64,000 nucleotides of DNA from Malikia sp. (GTDB taxonomy: Bacteria > Pseudomonadota > Gammaproteobacteria > Burkholderiales > Burkholderiaceae_C): the NCBI RefSeq assembly GCF_028687635.1, contig NZ_JAQTZS010000012.1:1-64000 (forward strand), in the 5' to 3' direction. Shown in pieces: positions 33,031 through 40,201 of this stretch (the stretch's first letter is position 1; every line of letters starts with the position of its first letter). A program made the position numbers and the translations under genes. Below the pieces are notes generated by a model, which made no database searches, was not told the DNA's origin, and saw only the letters and a list, made by a program, of their open reading frames with translations.

Positions 33031-34565
33031 GCTTGGCCTCCTTCCTGGGTGGTCAGGCGATACCCTCGTCCCGCCCGTTCGATCACGCCGGCCTGTTCCA
33101 GCTCGACCAGGTAGCGGCGCGCGACTTCCTGCGATGCGCCTTCAGCGGCGTAGATGGCCCGCAGGCTGGGCTTGATGCGCCCGGCCTCGATGCCCGCCTT
33201 CACGCGCAGGAAGCGCGCGCCGTCGTCGGTGGGTGCATCGACCAGTGCAGCGGCCTGCATAGGTGCATCGGCCAGTGCATCGACGGGTGCAGTGGTCGGT
33301 GCATCGGTCCCGGCCTGGGGTGCATCGACTGCATCGGGCACCAGTGCAGCGGCTGCGACCGGCACTGCATCGGTCGATGCATCGGTCTTGGCGGTCGATG
33401 CATCGGGTGCATCGGTCGCCAGTGCAGCGACCTGGGCGGGCAGTGCGGCGGCGTCGATCACCAGTGCATCGACATGGCCGGCCAGTGCATCGGCGGATCG
33501 TGCCGGGGTCTGCATCGGCTCGGCATGGGCCAGAGAAGCTCCCAGCGTCGCCAGCCCTGCGCCAGCGGCCAGCGCCGGCAGGGTGTAGCGCCGCCAGCTC
33601 GGCACGGCAGCCGCAGTGCCTCGCGGCGTGGCCTGGGTCTGCTCGACGGCTACCCGCATCGCCTGCCGAACGGGTGCAGCGGGTGCCAGTGCAGCGGCTG
33701 CGACCGGCACTGCATCGGTCGATGCATCGGTGCGGGATGGCAGTGCATCGGTCTTGGCGGTCGGTGCATCGGGTGCATCGGGTGCATCGGTCGCCAGTGC
33801 AGCGACCTGGGCGGGCAGTGCAGCGGCTTGGGCGGTCCCTTGAGCATCACGAGCCGCGCGGGCCAGTACACCAGCGGCGCCAATGAACAACAGCCCGATG
33901 CAGGAGATCAACAGCGACTGCGCGACGGACAAGGCGATGACGCCGGATTCACCGAAGACCGTTGTTGCGGTCGGGGCGCGCGCGGCCTGCAACTGCGCCA
34001 GCTCGGCAGCCATGCGTCGGGTATCGGCTTCGAGGGCGGCGGCGTCCCGGATGGATTGGGCGCCGTCAGCCCGGCTCGATGCGATAGCCGACTGGCTGCT
34101 GCGTTGACCGGCGGCGACCAGGGCGGCGGCGCTGCTGCGGTTGGCCTCGATGCTCGCTCGCAACTGCTCGACGCGACCAGCGCCAGCATCCGCGCGGGCA
34201 TCCGCGGACTGCGCCAGGGCGACGCGGGCACCGTAGAGGCTGACGGCCTCGAAAGCGACCAGGGCAGCCGCGCAGGCGATCAACTGCCAGCGCAGCGCGC
34301 GCAGGCGGCGAACCGGCACCAGCCCGGCCACGAACATCGCGGCCAGCTCGGCAGCGACGAACAGCGCAGCGGTCAGCGTCAGCAGCTCGCGGGCCATGCC
34401 TTCTTGCTCGGTCGCCTGAATGGCGAGCGCGAACAGTTGGACGGTCACATAGCTGGCGGACAGGCCGATGGTCCCGGCCAGCAGGGCCAAGGCGTAGTAG
34501 GCGGCGGGGCGCAGGTGGCGGTCGCCGTCGTGCTCGGGGTAGGGCTTGATCGTGGTGGTGGTCAT
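33027..34565 (-). CDS. Membrane protein with repeats and C-terminal winged helix
   Basis: A 512-residue protein of unknown function. Hydrophobic segments lie at about 20-45, 55-80, 88-112, 208-236 and possibly 320-343. Residues 115-205 are a probable coiled coil rich in Ala, Arg and Gln. Residues about 250-440 hold two imperfect copies of an Ala/Asp/Thr-rich block (AALPAQVAALATDAPDA... STDAVPVAAAAL), mirrored in DNA by repeats of GTGCATCGGT. The last 65 residues form a typical winged helix (AIYAAEGASQEVARRYLVELEQAGVIERAGRGYRL). A membrane-bound DNA-binding protein tied to replication is inferred. ATGA overlaps link it to both neighbours. Confidence 0.75.
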   Translation of the reverse strand: MTTTTIKPYPEHDGDRHLRPAAYYALALLAGTIGLSASYVTVQLFALAIQATEQEGMARELLTLTAALFVAAELAAMFVAGLVPVRRLRALRWQLIACAAALVAFEAVSLYGARVALAQSADARADAGAGRVEQLRASIEANRSSAAALVAAGQRSSQSAIASSRADGAQSIRDAAALEADTRRMAAELAQLQAARAPTATTVFGESGVIALSVAQSLLISCIGLLFIGAAGVLARAARDAQGTAQAAALPAQVAALATDAPDAPDAPTAKTDALPSRTDASTDAVPVAAAALAPAAPVRQAMRVAVEQTQATPRGTAAAVPSWRRYTLPALAAGAGLATLGASLAHAEPMQTPARSADALAGHVDALVIDAAALPAQVAALATDAPDASTAKTDASTDAVPVAAAALVPDAVDAPQAGTDAPTTAPVDALADAPMQAAALVDAPTDDGARFLRVKAGIEAGRIKPSLRAIYAAEGASQEVARRYLVELEQAGVIERAGRGYRLTTQEGGQA

Positions 34566-35062
34566 GCCGCCCCCTTCTTCGCCGCCTTGGCAGCCTTGCA
34601 CTGGTTCAGCAGCTCGACACTCTCGGCTGCTCGCCTGTCCTTGCGGTGCAGATGCGCGCTGAAAGCCGCATTGCGCAGGTGCTCGGTTTCCTTGGTGTCG
34701 TGGTCGCATAGTCGGGTGGTCCAGGCGGCCTCCTCGGTTGCGTGATGCTCTGCGACCTCTATGCAGGACGCCAGCGCATTGAACAGTCCGCAGGCTGTCA
34801 CCTCGTCAAGCTGAAGCCCGGCCTCTTGGCCATCGTCGTTGTTGCGGTCCAGCTCGCGCTGCATCAGGATTGCCGCGATGGTGCGGGCGCCGCTCAGGGC
34901 AGCAGTCACGCGGGCCATGCCCTGAGCGTCAATGAAGGCCACGCCGTCGCCAGCGTACCAGTCGAACACGTCCGGCTTGGTCACGCTCAGGGGCTTTTTC
35001 CAGTCGCTCGCGCGGCGGCGGTTCACCACGTTCTCGGTGGCCTTGGTGGTGGTGTCGCTCAT
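34562..35062 (-). CDS. Hypothetical protein, replication operon
   Basis: A 166-residue soluble protein with no recognised domain. It opens SDTTTKATENVVNRRRASDW, contains DVFDWYAGDGVAFIDAQGMA, and ends in an Ala/Lys-rich helix (ESVELLNQCKAAKAAKK). The start ATG 35062 overlaps the stop of the preceding gene (ATGA, 35059-35062) and its stop overlaps the start of the membrane winged-helix gene. Several His residues near the middle (CIEVAEHHATEEAAW) might bind metal. Function unknown. Confidence 0.65.
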   Translation of the reverse strand: MSDTTTKATENVVNRRRASDWKKPLSVTKPDVFDWYAGDGVAFIDAQGMARVTAALSGARTIAAILMQRELDRNNDDGQEAGLQLDEVTACGLFNALASCIEVAEHHATEEAAWTTRLCDHDTKETEHLRNAAFSAHLHRKDRRAAESVELLNQCKAAKAAKKGAA

Positions 35063-35460
35063 GCTGCGGCTCCTTCCAGAATCGCCTTGATCGCTGCCAG
35101 CTTGTCCGCTGCATCGCCGCTCTCGGCGGTCGGCTCCAACAGCGCCAGCGAGACACGGCACAGCAAGTGCAGGCGCTTTCGCTGCCATTCGGCCCTCTGC
35201 CTCTTGTCCTCACGATTGCGGCCAGTCGTGATAGCCGGTACGGGCTGGGATGCCAGCTCAAGCGCGGTCACGATGTTGGCGCGGATCGCTTCGGCACTGT
35301 CGCCGGGCAGGATCAGGCACTCGAATTCATCGCTGCCGTCCAACAGGTCGAACAGTTCCCGGTTGCCTTCTTCGATGCTCTCGCTCTCAATGCGTTGGCC
35401 CATCAGCTCGCGCGCCAGTTCGATACGGTCGGTGATGGTCGTGGTGGTGTTCGTGTTCAT
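35059..35460 (-). CDS. Hypothetical protein, replication operon
   Basis: A 133-residue protein beginning with a Thr-rich stretch (NTNTTTTITDRIELARELMG). It is mostly helical, with acidic FDLLDGSDEFECLILPGD and a basic RNREDKRQRAEWQRKRLHLL segment. No family recognised. The ATG at 35460 follows GGAG (35470 region) with good spacing; two earlier ATGs at 35466 and 35469 are closer to it. The stop overlaps the next gene by ATGA. It starts 19 bp after the winged-helix gene stop, the only real gap in this operon. Confidence 0.6.
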   Translation of the reverse strand: MNTNTTTTITDRIELARELMGQRIESESIEEGNRELFDLLDGSDEFECLILPGDSAEAIRANIVTALELASQPVPAITTGRNREDKRQRAEWQRKRLHLLCRVSLALLEPTAESGDAADKLAAIKAILEGAAA

Positions 35461-35479
35461 GGTCATCATCTCCAGGGGT

Positions 35480-36784
35480 TCAGGCGGCGGCGGTTTGGGT
35501 GGCGGCGCGCTGCGCCTTGAGGTTGGCCAGCGACAGGCCCAGCGCGCTGGCGGCGCTGGTGATGGTGGCGTGGCTGACAGGTTGACCAGCAGTGAATCGC
35601 TCCACGGCGGTGCTGGCCCAGCCGGTGCCGGTAGAGGCGCCGACGCTGACCGGCGCGCGGTGTCGAGGCGCCACGGCCGCGCCGATTGGACGGGCTGACG
35701 GACTGGCGACGAGGGACACGGCGGAAGGGGCCAGCGCACGGGCAATCTGGGCCTGGGCACGCTTGCCGGCTTCGGTCAGCTCGACCGGGCCGGTCGGGGT
35801 GGCGGTCGGCTCGGGGCGGTAGTAGCGGGCCAGGAAGAAGCTGCGGCTGGGCTTGGCCAGGATGTGTTGGGCGGCGGCATGCGGCGTGATGCCCGCCAGT
35901 CGGGCCTGTTGCACCAGGTCGGCCAGGTGGATCGGCTCGCGCTTGCCGTTGGCGGCGCGTTGGACGTTGACGGCGGCCAGGGTGGCGGCATCGACCAGCG
36001 GGTCAGCGGCGCGCAGCTCGCCCAACTGCCAGCCGGCCACGGTGTTCGGCGTCACGCCCACGGCGGCGGCGCTGTCGGCCAGCAACTCGCGGTCGTGCGG
36101 GGTCAGCGGGGCCATGCCGAAGTCGGCGCGGGCGGCATCGAGGGCGGCCAGGGTGGCGGCGTCGAGGACCGGGCCGGCCAGCTCGATCAGCTCGGTGGGC
36201 TCGGTGATGACGGGTGCCGGCTGTTCGGTCTTCGGGTCTTCAAAAATGGGGAGGGGAGGGAAAGCGGCTTCAACCTGGACGGCTGCCGGCGCGCTCGCCT
36301 CAGACTCCCCCTCAGAGTAAAACCCAGAATACACCCCAGAACAGCGGACATCCATGTCAGGGGTTGCCGTCATGGGTGTCAGGGGTGGCTGCTCGAAATG
36401 TCTGGTATCCGTGTCGCCGGTGTCAGGGGTGCCGCCCGAGTTATCCACAGCCGGGCCGTGGCGGGTATCGGCTTGGGCCAGGGCCTGGGTGTTGATCGCG
36501 TAGACGTAGCACTGGCCAATCTTGCCCACGCGGGACACCAGTCCCAGCCCCATCAGGGCCTCGACGTGGCGGCTGGCCTGCCGTTCGCCGAAGCCACTGC
36601 GCCGGCCGATGGTCTTGAACGAAATCGCGCTGCGCCCGGTGTGGGTGTTGCGACAGCGCGCGATGGCGATCAAGGCCAGTTTCTGGCCGCTGGGCAGGTG
36701 GATGTCGCAGGCGTTGATCAGCGAGACCAGGCCGGGGTGCTTCAGGCCGGCTTCTGGTGCGGGTGCGGTGGCGGTCGTGCTCAT
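35480..36784 (-). CDS. Winged-helix protein, possible replication initiator or operon regulator
   Basis: A 434-residue protein. The first 100 residues form a helix-turn-helix domain (HPGLVSLINACDIHLPSGQKLALIAIARCRN, SFKTIGRRSGFGERQASRHVEALMGLGLVSR), a pattern seen in proteins annotated as helix-turn-helix domain proteins of phages and islands. The remainder is Ala-rich with scattered helices and no clear fold. It contains two related segments, LDAATLAALDAARADFGMAPLTP and VDAATLAAVNVQRAANGKREPIH, suggesting an internal duplication. It may bind the origin or control the operon. The ATG at 36784 overlaps the upstream stop by ATGA. Confidence 0.65.
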   Translation of the reverse strand: MSTTATAPAPEAGLKHPGLVSLINACDIHLPSGQKLALIAIARCRNTHTGRSAISFKTIGRRSGFGERQASRHVEALMGLGLVSRVGKIGQCYVYAINTQALAQADTRHGPAVDNSGGTPDTGDTDTRHFEQPPLTPMTATPDMDVRCSGVYSGFYSEGESEASAPAAVQVEAAFPPLPIFEDPKTEQPAPVITEPTELIELAGPVLDAATLAALDAARADFGMAPLTPHDRELLADSAAAVGVTPNTVAGWQLGELRAADPLVDAATLAAVNVQRAANGKREPIHLADLVQQARLAGITPHAAAQHILAKPSRSFFLARYYRPEPTATPTGPVELTEAGKRAQAQIARALAPSAVSLVASPSARPIGAAVAPRHRAPVSVGASTGTGWASTAVERFTAGQPVSHATITSAASALGLSLANLKAQRAATQTAAA

Positions 36785-36993
36785 GCTGCACCGCCTTCCT
36801 GGTCGGCTGCTTCGGCGTGTGCCAGCAGTGCGGCGGCCAGCTCGCGGGCGCAGTCGGGGGTGATCTCCAATCGCTGACCCGGATGCTCCATAGATGCAGT
36901 CCACATGCTGACCAGCCCAGCCTTGTTGCTCAGGACCGCCATACCGTAGGGCTGGACGCGGGCGATCAGGTTGATGCAGTGGTTCGCGCTCAT
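36781..36993 (-). CDS. Small hypothetical protein, replication operon
   Basis: A 70-residue protein (SANHCINLIARVQPYGMAVL at the start; EITPDCARELAAALLAHAEA near the end) without a recognised domain. Start and stop both sit in ATGA overlaps with neighbouring genes, which is the main support for it being translated. It ends with EAADQEGGAA, the same terminal GGAA as the next upstream small protein, caused by similar ATGCGGCACCGCCTTCCTG-type sequence at both gene ends. Confidence 0.6.
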   Translation of the reverse strand: MSANHCINLIARVQPYGMAVLSNKAGLVSMWTASMEHPGQRLEITPDCARELAAALLAHAEAADQEGGAA

Positions 36994-37100
36994 GCGGCAC
37001 CGCCTTCCTGCGCGATCAGGCGCGCATGGGCGGTGGTGGCGTTGGACCATGCAGCGGCTTCAGCCGGTGCCGTACCGGCTGTGTTCAGGGGGAGGCTCAT
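36990..37100 (-). CDS. Very small hypothetical protein, replication operon
   Basis: A 36-residue reading frame, SLPLNTAGTAPAEAAAWSNA at the start and ending RLIAQEGGAA. ATG at 37100, with GCAAGGGGG at 37116-37108 as possible Shine-Dalgarno. Its stop overlaps the next start by ATGA (36990-36993) and its start lies 1 bp from the previous stop, fitting the tight packing of the operon. Function unknown. Confidence 0.45.
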   Translation of the reverse strand: MSLPLNTAGTAPAEAAAWSNATTAHARLIAQEGGAA

Positions 37101-37101
37101 T

Positions 37102-37359
37102 TCAGGCCCCCTTGCTGGTGGTGTCGGCGTCGAGCGCGTTGCAGGCGCGCTTGAGCATGGTGGCCGCTCGGATCGCGCGACCCGTGGCTATCTGAAGATC
37201 CAAGGCCGTGCAGAGGTGGCCGCTCAGGGCTTGCAGGGCGTTTTCCAGCGACAGCCGGGCGGCTTGGACGTGCGGTTGCACGCTGGGGGGCGTGGTGTTC
37301 GCGGGGGACGGGGACGGTGCGGGCGCGGCAGTGCGCGCCAGGGTCAGGGTTCTGGTCAT
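37102..37359 (-). CDS. Small hypothetical protein, first recognised gene of the replication operon
   Basis: An 85-residue protein (TRTLTLARTAAPAPSPSPAN start, then an amphipathic helix VQAARLSLENALQALSGHLCTALDL). No domain recognised. ATG 37359 has an AGGAG-like sequence (37370 region). An overlapping longer frame in another register (37097-37594) could encode an Ash-like protein; only one of the two may be real here. It is followed 1 bp later by the 36-residue gene. Confidence 0.5.
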   Translation of the reverse strand: MTRTLTLARTAAPAPSPSPANTTPPSVQPHVQAARLSLENALQALSGHLCTALDLQIATGRAIRAATMLKRACNALDADTTSKGA

Positions 37360-37646
37360 GAGGATCGGCTCCTTTCTGAGACTCGAAAGCCACCAGACGC
37401 GCCATCACGCACGAATGGTGAACGAGATGTTGATGACACGGAGAAAGCCGTGCGGCCAGCCTCGCGGTTTGGCCCATCTCGCCCACCATAACCTTGACGG
37501 CTCGGATCAAACCGCGCCAGAAAATTCGGGACGAAACAAAACCCCGCTTTACGGTGGGGGCTGCGACCACTTTCTCTAAGATGTCATCACACATCGGGCC
37601 TTTCGGCTTGGGAGAACTGTAGCACAGCCGAAGGTGACTCACAAGA
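37360..37646. other. Probable promoter region for the replication operon and the divergent toxin gene
   Basis: About 290 bp between the divergent replication operon (minus) and the toxin-antitoxin cassette (plus). On the minus strand an open frame beginning at ATG 37594 contains VKVMVGEMGQTARLAARL, which loosely resembles Ash-type phage proteins (see findings). I could not fix a promoter for the minus-strand operon. Confidence 0.4.
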
Positions 37647-37661
37647 TACGGGAATCCCGTA
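37647..37661. promoter_or_regulatory. Operator palindrome overlapping the toxin-antitoxin promoter
   Basis: TACGGGA-A-TCCCGTA is a perfect 7-bp-arm inverted repeat. A near-consensus -10 box TACAAT (37660-37665) overlaps its right edge, just upstream of the toxin start at 37673. This is the expected layout for autorepression by a HigA/XRE-type antitoxin complex. Confidence 0.6.
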
Positions 37662-37672
37662 CAATGGGAGGT

Positions 37673-37975
37673 ATGCAAACCGTCGTAGAGCATCCCACCT
37701 TCCAGCGCCAGGCCGCCAGCATCTGGACCGAGGCCGAGCGTCACGCCTTCATCGACTGGATCGCCGCCAACCCCTTGGCGGGTGACGTGATTCCGGGTGC
37801 AGAAGGCGCGCGCAAGGTGCGCTGGACCGTGCAGGGGCGCGGCAAAAGCGGTGGCGCGCGGGTGATCTACTTCAACTACACCGATGAGGGCGTGCTGGAG
37901 TTGTTCGCCATCTACGCCAAGTCCGAGCGGGAAAACATGCCCGCCAGTGAAATCAAACGCAACCGGAGAGCCTGA
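37673..37975 (+). CDS. RelE/HigB-like toxin
   Basis: A 100-residue protein with features of RelE/HigB-superfamily mRNA interferases: ERHAFIDWIAANPLAGDVIPG, then GARKVRWTVQGRGKSGGARVIYF and a C-terminal VLELFAIYAKSERENMPASE. Toxins of this kind cleave mRNA on the ribosome. ATG 37673 follows GGGAGGT closely; ATG 37664 in the same frame is an alternative. The stop is 1 bp before the antitoxin ATG, giving toxin-first order as in higBA. The TACAAT promoter and palindrome lie directly upstream. Confidence 0.83.
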   Translation: MQTVVEHPTFQRQAASIWTEAERHAFIDWIAANPLAGDVIPGAEGARKVRWTVQGRGKSGGARVIYFNYTDEGVLELFAIYAKSERENMPASEIKRNRRA

Positions 37976-37976
37976 C

Positions 37977-38297
37977 ATGAAAAGGAATTTCGACATCGAG
38001 AAAGTGGCGCGCGCCATCGAGGCCGACATGGGCGAAGCGTTGCCCGACATTCGCACCGCGCTGGCAGAGGTCAAGACCGGGGCGTCGGGCCGCGTGACCA
38101 CGCCCGAACAGATCCTGTTGCGCCAGGCGCGCAGCAAGACCGGACTGACCCAGGCCGAATTCGCCAAGCGCATCGCCACGCCCATCGCCACCTTGCGCGA
38201 TTGGGAGCAAGGGCGCTTTGCGCCGCCTGGAGCGGTGACCTGCCTGCTCAAGCTTCTCAGCCTCCATCCAGAGCTGTCAAGCGAGTTGGCGGCGTGA
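37977..38297 (+). CDS. XRE-family antitoxin (HigA-like)
   Basis: A 106-residue DNA-binding antitoxin with a helix-turn-helix in its C-terminal half: TPEQILLRQARSKTGLTQAEFAKR then IATPIATLRDWEQGRFAPPG. The N-terminal half (FDIEKVARAIEADMGEALPD) probably contacts the toxin. It would neutralise the upstream toxin and repress the shared promoter through the palindrome at 37647. Start lies 1 bp after the toxin stop. The stop overlaps by 1 base the start of a short remnant frame at 38297. Confidence 0.83.
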   Translation: MKRNFDIEKVARAIEADMGEALPDIRTALAEVKTGASGRVTTPEQILLRQARSKTGLTQAEFAKRIATPIATLRDWEQGRFAPPGAVTCLLKLLSLHPELSSELAA

Positions 38298-38377
38298 TGC
38301 GCATCAGGCCCAGCCTCAAGACCTTGGATCGCGTCGCGCGCGTGCTGGGCAAGCGGCTGGTGCTCACCATGGAGTGA
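38297..38377 (+). pseudogene. C-terminal fragment of a second XRE antitoxin
   Basis: A 26-residue frame, RIRPSLKTLDRVARVLGKRL then VLTME. It matches the C-terminal helices that typically end XRE-type antitoxins (PSLKTLERIA... pattern). No helix-turn-helix precedes it, so it is a leftover of a recombination that brought another antitoxin tail next to the intact one. It could still be expressed through the TGATG overlap with the upstream gene. Confidence 0.5.
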
Positions 38378-38380
38378 AGC

Positions 38381-38644
38381 ATGAGCGAGAACCCTTCCGT
38401 GCAGGACCGCGCCGACTACCTCAGTCGGGCGCTTGAGGACAGCGACCCGAACGAGTTTGTTCGCGCGCTTGGGCGTGTTGCCAAGGCGCAGGGCATGGCC
38501 GAAGTCGCCAAGGCCAGCGGCCTGACGCGCGAGCGCCTGGAAAAGGCACTCTCGGGCGAGGGCAGTCCAAGATTCGGGACCATCCTCCGTGTCTGCAAGG
38601 CGCTGGGCGTCAAGCTGGTGGTGAAGCCGGTGGCGCACGCCTGA
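38381..38644 (+). CDS. Addiction-module antidote protein (orphan antitoxin)
   Basis: An 87-residue protein of the putative addiction-module antidote (HigA-like, XRE) type: VQDRADYLSRALEDSDPNEF, FVRALGRVAKAQGMAEVAKA then SGLTRERLEKALSGEGSPRF, ILRVCKALGVKLVVKPVAH. In other genomes such antitoxins pair with a RelE-like toxin directly upstream. Here only the XRE antitoxin and the short fragment precede it, so its own toxin seems lost or it cooperates with the gene at 37673. A Shine-Dalgarno GGAG lies 8 bp upstream of ATG. Confidence 0.75.
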   Translation: MSENPSVQDRADYLSRALEDSDPNEFVRALGRVAKAQGMAEVAKASGLTRERLEKALSGEGSPRFGTILRVCKALGVKLVVKPVAHA

Positions 38645-38748
38645 AACCTGGGCGGTCTTGGGCTGGCGCTGGGCACGCTGGCCCATGTCGATCACGCCGC
38701 GCGCGCTGGTGGGGCCGCTGGTGGCCTGGTTGGGGATCGTGGGCGCGC

Positions 38749-39045
38749 TCATGCTGCGGCCCTCCCTTGGTCGGCTGCCGTGCTGATCCGTGCCAGCCGC
38801 GCGCGGCCTTGCTCGGTCAGTCGATAGCGGCCCGTTCGGCATGGCCTGCCGTCGCGGTCGGTGCCGTCTATCAGCTCCATGTCGATGGAGTCCTGTCCCA
38901 GCTTGCGGCGCAGCTTCCAAATCACGTCAGGGCTGTTCGAGCTGCCGGCGATCCGGTCCAACGGCTCACGGTCAACCCAATGGCCAGGTCGCAGCGCATC
39001 AAGTACGCGGGCCTGCCTGGGGCTCAGTCTCGGGGTTGCGCTCAT
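38749..39045 (-). CDS. Winged-helix hypothetical protein
   Basis: A 98-residue protein that looks like a single winged helix: SATPRLSPRQARVLDALRPG, then VDREPLDRIAGSSNSPDVIW, IDGTDRDGRPCRTGRYRLTE and a C-terminal basic helix. Similar small proteins occur in island regulatory operons. Its start overlaps the stop of the Rha-like gene by ATGA (39042-39045), and its own stop overlaps by ATGA another open frame that runs antisense through the antitoxin genes (see findings). DNA-binding role inferred only. Confidence 0.65.
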   Translation of the reverse strand: MSATPRLSPRQARVLDALRPGHWVDREPLDRIAGSSNSPDVIWKLRRKLGQDSIDMELIDGTDRDGRPCRTGRYRLTEQGRARLARISTAADQGRAAA

Positions 39046-39770
39046 GCTGCCGTCCTCCCGATCATCGTGGCCTGGGTCAGCGCCAGCAGTGCGGCCTTGG
39101 TCAGCGCCAGCAGTGCGGCCTTGGTCTGCCGAAAGCCGGTGCGGTGATTGGGCGCCTGCTGCATGGCCTTCGCCGCTACGGCCTGGGCGACGGCCAGCAT
39201 GGACTGAACCGGAACCGTGGCGCTCGCGCGCTGCCCGGCCTCGATGCCCGCCGTCTGGTTGACCAGCTTGTTCACGTTCATGTGAACGAACCGCTCGTTC
39301 GGTGATCCAGCCGTCAGGGCGTGAATCTGGTCATGCAGCGCGTGATAGGTGGGCAGGTACTCGACACCTCGCATCTGTGCCGCGCGCCGGGCCTCGCCAA
39401 AGGCTTGGATCATCTTCAGATTGAGGTCTACGACTGTCGGCGTGTTCCTGCTCAGGGTCAGCACGAAAAACGCCTGATCCTCGTTCAGCAGGGCGAACCG
39501 CTCGCGCTGCCCGGTGCTGCTGCCCGTCGAAGCTCCTGTTTGAAACAGGACCTTTCCCAGCGCCAGCAGCTTGACCTCGTACCGCTTGACCAGCTCGAAC
39601 AGGTCTTGATGACGCTTCTTCTTGAGGTGCAGCGCCAGCAGGCGAGAATCAATCCGGGCTTCGTCCTTGCGGATCACCAGCGCCAGCTTGCCGCCGTCTG
39701 GCTGGTCTAGAATGGCGCTGCTTGTGACGCTCGTCGTGATTTCGGTTGCGGCGGGCTTTTTTTTCATCAT
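39042..39770 (-). CDS. Rha-like phage regulatory protein
   Basis: A 242-residue protein with a Rha-type N-terminal domain: EARIDSRLLALHLKKKRHQD, LFELVKRYEVKLLALGKVLF, then FALLNEDQAFFVLTLSRNTP and VVDLNLKMIQAFGEARR. Rha proteins are lambdoid phage regulators found near early promoters. A 24-bp tandem repeat (39078-39125) near the 3' end duplicates eight residues (ALLALTKA). The gene overlaps both neighbours by ATGA. It may govern lysogeny-like behaviour of the island or sense DNA-binding partners; details are unknown. Confidence 0.75.
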   Translation of the reverse strand: MMKKKPAATEITTSVTSSAILDQPDGGKLALVIRKDEARIDSRLLALHLKKKRHQDLFELVKRYEVKLLALGKVLFQTGASTGSSTGQRERFALLNEDQAFFVLTLSRNTPTVVDLNLKMIQAFGEARRAAQMRGVEYLPTYHALHDQIHALTAGSPNERFVHMNVNKLVNQTAGIEAGQRASATVPVQSMLAVAQAVAAKAMQQAPNHRTGFRQTKAALLALTKAALLALTQATMIGRTAA

Positions 39771-40201
39771 TCAGCCTCCAGCTCGTTGGCGACGTTGAGC
39801 AGGTCAGCCGCCAAGTGGCGAAGACCGTTGGGGCCGATAGGAATCTCGACGTAGGCCGGGTTGTCGCCAGTGACCCATGCCATCAGGCGGTTCGACTTCT
39901 TGCAGAAGAAGACCTGCTCGCCATCAGGATGCGCGTACAACTCGACCAGCGCCTTGTCGCGCTCGGCCGCACCGATATTGGCCTCGACCGAGTGGCCGGC
40001 AGCCAGGACCGGCGCCAGTTCCTCGACGAAGCCATGAATCACCGAGTCGAGGCGCGGCAGCTCTACCAGGTCGAACATCGCTTCCTTGAACCACGCGCAG
40101 CGGGCTTCCGGGCAGTCGTCGTTACTGAAGGCGTCGATCACGTCGCAGGCGAGAGACTGGCCTTTTTCGCGGGCCAACAGGCCATTGGATTTCACGGTCA
40201 T
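39767..40201 (-). CDS. Hypothetical protein
   Basis: A 144-residue protein with no recognised family. It opens TVKSNGLLAREKGQSLACDV, has an acidic middle (VEELAPVLAAGHSVEANIGA) and ends LRHLAADLLNVANELEAE. Both gene ends sit in ATGA overlaps with the AlpA-like gene upstream and the Rha-like gene downstream, so it is a genuine member of this operon. A role in island regulation or maintenance is possible but not shown by the sequence. Confidence 0.65.
   Translation of the reverse strand: MTVKSNGLLAREKGQSLACDVIDAFSNDDCPEARCAWFKEAMFDLVELPRLDSVIHGFVEELAPVLAAGHSVEANIGAAERDKALVELYAHPDGEQVFFCKKSNRLMAWVTGDNPAYVEIPIGPNGLRHLAADLLNVANELEAE

Noticed and set aside
31543-33114. 523-residue plus-strand frame opposite the primase gene
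   Set aside because: Antisense shadow; the minus frame has TOPRIM and Walker motifs and operon coupling.
33230-33830. CRISPR array
   Set aside because: The repeats are short, variable in spacing and in frame within a coding gene; no constant repeat with unique spacers and no cas genes were seen.
33033-34745. 570-residue plus-strand Gly/Cys/Arg-rich frame
   Set aside because: Opposite the membrane winged-helix gene; its repetitive CIG and GR composition comes from the ATGCATCGG DNA repeats and has no recognisable fold.
37600-38920. Long minus-strand frame antisense to the toxin-antitoxin genes
   Set aside because: The plus-strand products are recognisable; only its first 36 residues (from 38752) have operon-coupling support, recorded as a finding rather than a gene.
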